Part shown: piece after piece, positions 40,001 to 51,700 of the stretch
Numbering within the stretch: position 1 is the stretch's first letter
How the letters are laid out: each line of letters starts with the position of its first letter
Assembly: GCF_000485595.1 (NCBI RefSeq)
Contig: NW_014577398.1
Coordinates: 69,346 to 133,345, forward strand
Direction: 5' to 3'
From: Priapulus caudatus
Taxonomy: Eukaryota; Priapulida; Priapulimorpha; Priapulimorphida; Priapulidae
Length of the DNA stretch: 64,000 nucleotides
Notes under the pieces: model-generated
Seen by the model: only the letters and a program-made list of their open reading frames with translations
What the model was told of the DNA's origin: nothing
Databases searched by the model: none
Made by a program: the position numbers and the translations under genes

Positions 40001-43000
40001 ATAAAACGTCGAAGCTGTGACTACGTTTCTTCAGGTCTCTTCTTGTCACGAGAGAGGAGAAAGGAAGCAACCTGACGCGGTGACAACTAACGATCATGTC
40101 ACAAGTCGTGGACCTCGATGAGGAACTGCTGGACAACCTCTACACCTGGATCGACAAGGTCCCGCTGTCGCGGGTCAAGCGTAACCTTGCCCGTGACTTT
40201 TCCGACGGCGTCCTCGCAGCAGAGGTTGTCAAATTCTTCTTCCCGCGATTAGTAGAGATACACAACTACGTGTCGGCAAACTCAGTGAATCAGAAGGTCG
40301 ACAATTGGAACACGCTGAACAGGAAGGTGTTATCAAAGATAAACTTCAACGTCACCCCCGACGTCATAAACCAAATAGTCAACTGCAAGCCGTCCGCGAT
40401 CGAGTGCGTCCTGAGCAATCTACGAACGAAGATCGACATCGCTTTGTGGAACAACAGGAAGAAAGAGGTGAACGATGAGCTTCCAGACTACTTGCCAAAG
40501 CAGGATATGTGCAAGTGCAGTGCTCCTTTAGTAGACGAGCCAAAGGTAGGCATCGACGGCAAAATTGATTCACAGGGCCAAGGAACGATTTCCTACAATG
40601 TGCAACGGGAGAACAGCTACAGCAAAATACCTCCCAAGGTGATCACTGTGGGCAAAGAAGGCCAGAAAGTTCAGAAATACGTGCCAATTATTTTGCTCGA
40701 GGAAAAAGAGCAAGAAGTGTTGTTAAAAGACGAGACGATACAGATTCTGCAGGCAAAAGTTAGAAGGCAAGAACACTTAATTCACCTCAAAGACATACGA
40801 ATAGAAGATTTGACAAATCGAATCGAGCAGATGAGACCAACCAAAATTTCTCGTGGCAAGGTTGTAAATAACAAGTGAGGGGGTGGGTGCCTATTCCTAT
40901 ATGAATTATGATTCAGTCTTCTTGTGTTAGCTGGTATAGCTAGCTGAAGTTCACTTAGCCAAGTGCATTCGAGTAGATCTACATAGACATATATTATATA
41001 CAAGTGACCATGAATGGGCTAAAATGGCTGATTTTGTATATGTTTAAAGTATTTTATACGCAGTATGAGCAATATTATATGTATAGTTTAGACGATTCTT
41101 TAAAAGGAAAATGAGAAATCGTACCAATACGAATGACCTTTTGCATTGTATGGGAAAAATTCAGGAAGAAATATTAACTGGGTTATTTTATAGAAGGTTC
41201 TTACAATCCCTGTCTACGTATTGTTTTTCTGTACTGACTTGTATGTATTGAACACCTTATTGAAAAAAACACATGGATCCACAGATTACGATACTAGAAA
41301 ATAACGCTGTGCAAGCTCACCATTGCATTCACGAGCGACAATGACATCAGACGCGGGTCCAGGAGGCCCCGCTCCTGCCTTATTCACAGCTGCCACTCTA
41401 AACTCGTATTCCTGGTCCTCAATCAATCCTGATAAAAAGCAGACAATTTAGTATGAATGCTGGGGCCATCTTTACTAATTTGTATCATATAAGCACTGCT
41501 AATACATGGTATTCATATTCTTAGTACATTACAAAATCACAAATTCCCTACGTGAGCTTTGGTAAAGCATTTTCCTAACCCATAGATAATAAAAGTTAAA
41601 AGTGAGAAGTCATAATTCAAACAGTTAATACATTATTATATAGAAGCTCTAGATAAGGTGTGTACCGTCAATGGTGAATGTTGGCTCCTTGATAGGTTCT
41701 CGGGTAACCTTGTTCCAGCGTGGGCTGAAGCTTGTCTTTTTCTCAAGGACGTAACCAGTAATAGGTGATCCACCATTGTCCTCAGGTGGCTCCCATGTCA
41801 CTTTGCAAGAGTCAGGAGTGATGTTGGATACAATGGGCTTTCCCTTGGGAGCGGTTGGCTCAGCTGCAATAATAATTACAATAATAATGCATCAATAATT
41901 GTTAATTGCAATAACAATTTAGAATTTGTCAGATTTAATTCCACTAAATCAGCAAGCTCGATGTTGGGCATTTATGTGACTGATGGCTGAGTTTGTATGC
42001 TGTTATTATATATAGCTTGTCTTCTGGATTTCCTTTAACTATAAGCATCACTGTCTTTCCTATCACTCTGGGTTAGTACAATTTTTGATTTTCGTTAGGA
42101 GTTTAAAACTGCTGGAGATTAGAGTTAAGTTAGAGATAAGACCAAGTTTGTATACATAGTATCATAAGCATCTTTACAATGTATATAACTTGAATATACA
42201 TTATAATATACATTTTATACACTGTATACATAGTATCTATATCACGTCTATATTTATATGGAGGCGAGTTGCCTCAAAGGTGTCTCTCATTTCCCCTGAC
42301 TCCTTCACGCATCATGCATCAACAGAGATCTATACTCTGAGATTTAAAACTTTCATCTTTACAAAAGACATGTGCTATGTCACCTTCACCTCCAATATCA
42401 TTCTTAAACTGACGTTAAACTGACCATGATTGTACCACGTTTTGCATGGGCAATGCATGGCACTTCATGTAGTCTATATGTTTGTGTGCGTGCGCATGTA
42501 CAGCATACATTCAAACGTACTAAATTGGTCTTTAACTTCAATTGCTCCCATGGTCTCTGCAGGCTCGCCCTGGCCTTGTCTGTTCTCAGCAGTAACCCTG
42601 CACTTGTATTTATTTCCCTCGATAAGGTCAGTAATAGTAAAGGTAGTGTCTTGTGTTCTGCCAGCAACTTGGAACGACTGTCTCTTAGTGTCCCTCCTTT
42701 CAATGAGATAGCCTGTATTAAAGAAAATTTTCTCATCAAAAGGTTCCACACAAATCAGTACAGAAGAAAACCTTGTACCATAAACACATACCAAAGATCC
42801 AAAGAGGGTATCACGAATCACATACCTTTGATTTCATCGCCACCACTGTCTTTTGGTTCATCCCATGTTAGTGTAATGGAGTCGTGTGTGACCTCAGTCA
42901 CCTTCAGATCCTGTGGAGGTCCTGGCTTATCTGCAATTATTTAATAATGCGTTAATTAACATGCTATTGGGATACACAAACTATAATACAATGTACTGCA

Positions 43001-43051
43001 ATATTGTTACCAGTTGAGTGCACTTACTAATACTAACTAAATGCTAAAATA

Positions 43052-43091
<40 letters not shown>

Positions 43092-45703
43092 CTACTAAAT
43101 GCTAATTACCAATAACATTGACTCTGAATGGCACAGTTTCCTGTCCATGTTCATTTTCGACTATGCACTTGTAGTTGCCTGCATCCTTCCCCTGCACAGG
43201 TTTCACTACGAGTTGTGATTTCTTCTCGGATGTCACTACTCTTATTCTGCGAGTCTAAAACAGAGTTCCAATCAGGTGAACGTGTGAGGACACATTGTAT
43301 GTATGAGTCGAGCAACGTTTGCTTAGTTAACTTATTATTGTTACATTTAATGACTTTATAACACGTGAGGTTGAAAGATTAAATTATATCATAGCTTATA
43401 ACAAACATATATAATTTCATATATAGGAGGGCAAATTACTTTACACTCCTCACTATGTGTGATTGAGTTTGTAGAAAAATTGGCTAAACTGTCATTTCAT
43501 CATTCTCTTCTCTGAAACCATTTTTAATTGTATCTTGCAGCATACCTCTGTAATTTCTTGCTCTTCTAAGATCCATGTGACAGTGCATGGAGGGTAACCT
43601 TCATAGCCAAGTTCTAGGCTTAGCAGTTCATCAGCACTGACAGTGACTTCCTCAAACCTCTTATCCACAAACACTCTTGGAGGAACTGAAATTAATTATG
43701 CAATACAAGACTTTGGGCCTGTCCTTTCTAAGGCACAGTCTCTTGTAGATATGTAAACTAAACTTTCATTTAAATTATATGAATCATGTAGTAATATCAA
43801 GAGTGTATAATAATAGACTATTAGTTATAAATTTAAATTAAGAATTATTAATAATCAAATTATTAATCTATTATTATACACTCCTGGTAATATAATATAT
43901 AGTAAATATAAGTATATAGAGTAGTTTAAGTATTTTATCATAAAGTCAAGGTAGTTCATCTTTTACTTCCAAAAATTAAGGAAGCAAATGCCCTCTTACT
44001 CTCAACAGTAACATCAGCTTTTGTTCGGTTGTCTCCAGCCTGGCAGACGTAACGGCCCTTATCTTCCCTAACGACGTCGTTGATAACGAGCTTGCGCAGT
44101 GTCCCGTTCTTGACAATCTCATACTTCTCACCAGATTCCTGGTTATAAAAATCAAGTACTTGACACCGTAAAACGTGTACATTTTGTGGCTTTATGGTGG
44201 TGCATGCCTGATTGTTCTTTGCATTCGTGCAATGTTTGCATATATGCTATTGCCAATGTAATCTGGAACTATTTCCCTCAGTGGTACTAATTCGTACTGC
44301 AGTCCTTTGCATGATGCCAGGCCAGCTTATATGCAACTTACTCTGATGGGTTTCCCATCTTTCAGCCATGTCACGTCAGCATCATCAAATGATACTTCGC
44401 ACGACAAGGTCACCGTATCGTGCTCTCCACAGCTAACATCTTCCAATTTCCTGATAAATTCTGCTGCTGGAGCCTCTGCATCAAGCACATGTAAACGCCC
44501 ATTAATGCAAAATGTCAATTAAACATTTAAATACTTTTTTCTGTTTCACTGTACATAAAGCCATCCAATGTGAGGCACATGCGAATGACAAATTTTACAT
44601 TTTCAATTGTAAATCCTATTTGTACTGGGCGATAACTACATCCCATTACTTGGTCCTCAATGAAAACACTAAGAATATCTAGCTTTTTCTCCCTTCTGCT
44701 CAACGGATGGCGCTAGCATGCATTTTTTGACATGACAGCTTACACATCTGCATGACCCCATGCATTATATATGCATTAGATATCACACTTTGATAGGCTA
44801 AATCACCCACCTTCCACATTCACGATGCACGCCGTCTGCTTGTTTCCCGTTTGGCAGAAGTACGTTCCGTTGTCGTCGAGAGACGCTTCCCGGATGAACA
44901 GCTTGCGCCGACAGCCGTCCTCACTGACCTCAATGCGACCTCCTGGTCTCAACGGTCTCTGGTTCTTCAACCACTTCACCTGCATCAAGTGGAGAGACAG
45001 TTTCAGTGATCACTTACACAACTGTTACAACATGTACGACCCAACTGGATATATATATATGTGAATTGGACATAATGTACATATAAGATTCTTCAACCAC
45101 TTCACCTGCATCAAGTGGAGAGACAGTTTCAGTGATCACTTACACAACTGTTACAACATGTACGACCCAACTGGATATATATATATATATAATTTTATAT
45201 ATATATATATATATTATAACATATATGAATTAGACAGAATGTACATATATAAAACTCGTATTAGGCACGTAGGTGAAATTGGTATGCGAAAGGGTTATAG
45301 ATAAAAGCAAGGGTAATTCCTGAGAAAAGAAGTAAGGTAATATCATGGAGTATAAACTAGTAATGAGAATCACTAATGAAAGGATGATGTTCAAGAAATA
45401 TTCCAATGTGTGAAGAAACTTCAGGTATACCTTTACACATTCATTTCTGAAGACGTTACACGAATGGTACTACTGGAATTGGGTTTAGCCCCCTCTCAAA
45501 AGCATGTTGTGAGACCAGGCACTGGATTAGAAATAACCGATTTTGGGAGAGTCGTGTTTGAACACACACATACCTCCATGTCCTTGTGGGCAACCTCACA
45601 CACCAGCTCAATGCTTTCTTTCTCCATAACTTCAACATCTCTAAGCTGTGAACTGAATCCTGGCTCAGCTGCAAATGAACACAAGATTAGCACACTTATA
45701 TAG

Positions 45704-45735
<32 letters not shown>

Positions 45736-48700
45736 TTTATTCATCAAGAACAAGAAAATGATGTACAGAGAACAGAATATCATTAATTTTTGCTAAGTCA
45801 TACATTTTACACTCAGCTTGGCTGCTGACTTGTTGCCCTCTAGCTTGCAAGTGTATGTGCCCTGGTCATCCAAGCAAGCTTCCTTTATTGTTAGTGTCAA
45901 TTTGTTTCTGTCAATCTTAGTGCGGATTCTCTCTCCCGTCTGAATACGGCGTCCGTCCTTCAGCCACTTCACGTTCTGTCAAAGATTTTGAAGGCACTTT
46001 TAATGTTGTCTGTTATGCAATGATATTAATAGTTATACAATGACATTACTATCATTTGGCAACATCATTTTGTTTTTGAGTTATAGTCAACGTTAATATG
46101 GGACTTATGCGTGAAACCTGTCATATTGCATGACTATAACAAATACTATAATTAGTAAATACGATAATATTCTGAAAACTTATTGAATATATACTAATTA
46201 ATTTCATGCTAAAACTGGCACTGAGAATAACCTGTAAATACAGGTAATTCGCTTGCATGCACCTGTTTCTGTTTCAACTATTATTTTAGTTTTATTAAAG
46301 CAAACATGATACCTTTAGATTATCCTGGTCTACAATGCACTCAAATGTGACAGGGTTTGATTCCATTACTTCCTTGTCCTCCAGCTCCTTAGTGAAACTA
46401 GGTGGTGGTTCTGTGGCATTAAGGTAATGACAGTTCATTGCCATTAACAATGTCCACGTACAAACAGTACCAAAGCTTATATTGCTAATGCTACACTCAC
46501 CTGAAATTGTACACATTATTCCATGTGTGCATTTTTCACATCTATTTTACTTTAACATTAGTGAAACTAAAACACGTTACATTTTCACAAGAAGAGACGA
46601 TCACAGGATTATTGCACATGGAACCATATACATACATAATTGATACCTGATAATATATAATAAAAACAATAATAGCACAATGATACGGCATATAATGTAA
46701 AATTTTAATATTATGTTTAATGAAATCGTTCAAAGCATCCATCACATTCTTACCATTAACAAGGAGGTCCGCAACACACTGCTTGCGACCGCACATGCAG
46801 GTGTACACTGCCTCATCATCGAAATCAGCTTCCTTGATGACAAGCGTAATCGTCTTCTTCTCTTCATCTGTGCTCATCTCAAACTTGCTGCTAGGTTTAA
46901 TTGGAACACCATCTTGCAGCCACTTGATCGCGCCACTCAGTTTATCAACCTCACAGCTAAACTTGGCATCCTGGCCACGGACAACTTCGAGGTCTTCCAG
47001 AGGCTTTGTGAAACTAGCATCCGGTTCTGTCGCGTAAAATAAGATTATTTTCAATGGATAACAATCCCATCTTTTAAAAATAGGTCGTACTGCTACTTTT
47101 AACTTTTTATTTTCAAAATATAAATTTTTAATATAAACTGTAAAAATATAGACACCATACTACACTTATTACCCATATTAAAAGTTGCTCAAATGCTTAA
47201 AAAGTATGACTGTAGTTACAAACTGTTAATTTTATCACATATATATATACATATGACACTATATTTCATCAATTTTGCTTACCTTAATTTGCCATTAAAT
47301 TCTTTGATAACAATGTACGAAACTGCAAGTTCATCAATGTAGTATATGTACAGCTAGATCCCAAGACCCACATATACCTGTGGTTCGGTACCCACCCCCC
47401 TAGGGCTGTGTTACATACCCCACAGCAGCCACTAACCTACATTGCTTCGCAGGGAGTTTAGCACCCACCTCTCTGTCCAATCTGTCCAATGACAACCACT
47501 ACCTCCAGAGGGTCACTCACTCCGTATACGTTCTCTGCTGCCACACCGACAAAGTACTTGTGGTTTTCGATTAGATCCTCAAAGACAGTGTACGTCTGGT
47601 CTGCCTTCAGCCTGTATTATAATTATTTAGTGCCATCAACACACATGCAGGTTAAGATCTGGTTAGCAGAGGGAGTGGCTTCACATCATCTAGTTACTAG
47701 AAATGAATAATAGATGGGCATCACTCAGAATAATCCATATTTTGTTAGTAGCTCCTCTTTCAGTTTCAAGGTATTTGTATAATAGCCAGCCATAAAACAA
47801 GGCCAGTGTGTTATGGAAGCGGTACTCAAAGCATATTACAGCAGCAATATAAATAAATAGTGGGAAAAGGGTGTATTGGAATACATCAGGCATGAGCTCA
47901 ATCGACCATTATTTATCAATAACAAGCAAATGAAAGCTATTATACTGCATATATACTATACAACTACAACTCAAAATTATTATTAAAACACACCTAATTA
48001 AATAATTACCTGTAAAATTAATAAAATTTAAAAACCTTAGGTTATATGCTTACAACTAATAACAAAAAAAATAATGATCATATATTAAAATGGTCAAGAC
48101 AAACATACCCATGCAGAGGTAGAAATTAACTTTTGAACAAGCGAGTCCAACGGACTCCGCCTACCACTCAAAAAAGGGAGTCACGGCAAGCAAAATGGAG
48201 GGAGTACCGCAGTCGAGTTCAAAAATTAAAGATATTAACAAATAACGCATGTGCCTTCTTTTAAGCATTGCATGCCTGTTGCACGGCTGCAAATGTTCTT
48301 ATGCACATACGCTAAAAAATACAGTAATCGCGCGAGGCCCCCGTGCTCCGGAACGAAACTAACCAGTTAGTAAGGCGCAGATGTTCAGGGATCACAACGA
48401 CTCCATGGCAATGTCAATCAGGCGAATCCGACAGTAAATCAGTGGCAGTATTTTGACTCGAACTCATCCCGTTAATTTCGGCACGCCGCCATGCAAGCAC
48501 TAATATCGGATTTATATAAAATAATAACTGAAAAGCTCAATCTCATGCATGGATGAATGTTTAATAGTATTCCTTATATTCAATAGACAGGAGTGAATAA
48601 CTAAATATATTATCTATGATAATCTATATATGATGCCCATGATAACTATTATCATTCACTCCTGATAAGATGATGAGAAGCTTCATCTCAAAATGTTCGG

Positions 48701-51700
48701 ATGAAGGATTTCATAATCTCTTTACTAACACTGCTTGACCGCCAGACATCTATTCATATAACGACCACTAAACTCTTGCTGTATTAATAATCGTACATTA
48801 GTTTGTGTTACAAGAATCTGTCAACGCCGTCGCCTTTGGTTAGACTACATGCAAACAAAATTCTAAAATACCCCAAATTACTTGGGAACGCGCATTACTC
48901 TTAGTAAGCTTATCTTTGAAAAATCAATTAAACTAAGCGGCCCATATAAATATACCAGAAGCAACTGCTATTCAATAGCTCATTCCAGCAGATGACCGCT
49001 AAATATGTAGCAGCATTACTTGATGAGTATATTAAAACTACTTAGTCATAGATCTGTTGTCGGTCCGCCCGGGTTGTTATATTGTAACGGCATGATAAAT
49101 ACTCTAAATTTCATAACCTTTAATTAGATATTTAATGTTAGATATGTCAACCTCGCAGACTCACACATATCACAGAATAAAAAAGCAGATCAACCACAAA
49201 GCAACCACAGTAAGACTTGCTACAGTCAACACCATCCTTTATAATACAATAGACTGCCAATGATTCCACAACGAGTAGTGAACACCAGTTAAAACTACAG
49301 TTGGATCGGTGAGAACAAACTAGAAAAATACCGTCAGGAATGTGCGTTAAATCAACCCAATTACTAATTAAATGACACATCCATCAATAATGCCACACAG
49401 ACATTAAATTGTGGGTAGCACACCGTGAGGATTTTTGAACGGACACAAATATTAGTTTTAAAATCCAAAACCACCAAGCCATCAGTCAAATCTCAAGGCT
49501 GCAAGAGAGTGGTCGGTGTTCTAATTTAGAACAGAGGTCTTGAGATATACACATGCAAAGACGAGTGCACGACAGTGACGAGCCACCTGTATACACTGAG
49601 TAACTCGTACGCGCCATCTTACTTCAAGAATTTCGGCTCATTCATTCAAAGTAAGATTGGCGTACTCAATGACATACGGTGCTGGAGCGGCTCGGCTCAC
49701 TTTTATTGAGGACAGCGGTTGCCAATCGACTCGATCGAGTCATGGGTGAAGAAACAGTGAACACGCGAGAGCGCTGTAGGCACCCACCGGCCCGCTCGGA
49801 CGGCCGAGCTTCCTCTGCAACACGCAAGCAGTCAGTATACACTCGACCCAGCAAAGGGTTAAAACGTCATTTTCTAAGCATTTCACAAAATAGATAACCA
49901 CGAAATATAAACTCGACCGGTTTTTCAGCAATTTCAGAAGTATTTCCTTTCAGTTGGGTGGATGGGGAGGAGCCGGGAGGGGGGGGGACCCATATGAAGT
50001 CATTGCCATGTGTCATCAAGTGTTCCCCAATATACCATATATGTATACAGGTAAACTCAATCAGTAAATAAGTTTTAAATGGAACAAAATTTATGGCTGT
50101 TTGTGAACTCGAATTTTAAAAGACAGCTAGAGTTTTTAGATTGGAGATGGCATTTAAAATATTATCTACATAATTATTGGTACAGCTTTAATTCTACACT
50201 CATAAGAGGATGAATCACTACTCCCTTCTCCATGCACCGACGTGTTTTTGCGCGATGTGGGCGCATCAGCACCCTTCGTCTGTTCATAACGAGAATTGCA
50301 AGTTAACAAAAAATAGATAATGAAAATGTTGCTATATGTGGCTGAAGTTAATTAAGTATGAATTAGCAGAAAAAGAATAGATTCACCAGTTTCAGGCATA
50401 TACTACACACTGTATATAACACAGCGCACAGCACGCGCGCGACGCAGACAGCATCGGCGCGCACAGGCGACCACACACAGCTATATATATAGTCATGGTA
50501 AAGAAATTACACAGGAGGCGATGAGGCGATTTTTGATCATTCCGCATCTCGAACCCCCGAAATCGGCTACCCGCGAACACAAATTACACCACAAAAGCAA
50601 AAAAAAAAAATTGCGAAAAAATCGGCTGTCGTAGCTGGGATCTGCGGATGTGTCGAGCTGAAAAAATGCTTTATTGACTTATAGATTGTAAATGACTATA
50701 TAGGACATTTTTGGACTTGGGATGCCATTGTCACTTACAAGACCAAGTATGCGTAGCGTCACAGTCATGATGTTGATCAAAGAGCTTCAATAATAGGCTA
50801 TCTATTATGAGCTCTTGACTGTTATACATATGAATTGGTTTTTCAAAGCACTCTGCCTTTATCCAGTTAAACTGTAATAGTTTTATACAGTACTATACGT
50901 AATAGTCTCAGTATAGTATATAATCTATAAAAACCATAATTTATAGATTATTTTATTCTAAATGTGAGTGCGCGGCATAGTTTCCGGATAATGGGTAATA
51001 ACAAAACAAGGAAGTATACCTCCAAATGGATAAGCGGCACTTAAAAATAGGCGTGACCATAGAAACGACGTTTATAGTACGGTATAAAGGTGGCAAGCTG
51101 AAAAGACATGCGGCGTGGATGATATCAAGAGCTAAATAAATACCTAGAGCAGTACAACGAAAAAAACGGCGAAAAGTGCTATTTCACGACATGATTAATC
51201 TACTTTGCCTGCGAAGCTAGAATAATTTAGGTATGGCCTTTTAGGATAGAGCAGAATTCTTTGCTCTCTAAAACAAGACCAACCGCTTGTCAATACGCAT
51301 ATCCTAGGCTGAGTATTGCTCGTAAACCTTTCCCCCTCCCAGGCCTCACAGCACCTCGAATCCCACATCAGTCAGCAATCCTCCTCGAGCCGCTAAGGTT
51401 GCTGGGGCGTGAAGAGTTTGGTTTTGTCGAAGCGATAACTTATGAAGAACGGCGTTTACAGTTATCATTAGGTGACTTTCTGGCGCATACGGCCTATGCC
51501 CTATTCCATTATCTTCCTAGCACGGAGCTAATGCCCATCATGATGGTAGCCGGGCAAATGTTCTCATATAAATTAATCTCTACAACGCAGCTCAGTTTAC
51601 TATATGGTGCAGGGGGCGGATCCAGGATTTGTTGACAAGGAGGTGTCGAGAAAAGAAGTAAACAGAGCAACTTTTCCTGCTTACTTTTTCTGGTGTTTTA

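Noticed and set aside
40379-40573. Antisense frame inside SPEF1
   Set aside because: Shadow of the well-conserved plus-strand coding sequence; no motif.
51261-51635. 124-codon plus-strand frame beginning at a repeat end
   Set aside because: It lies across repeat termini, is broken in the related copy at 54.8 kb, and resembles no known transposase.
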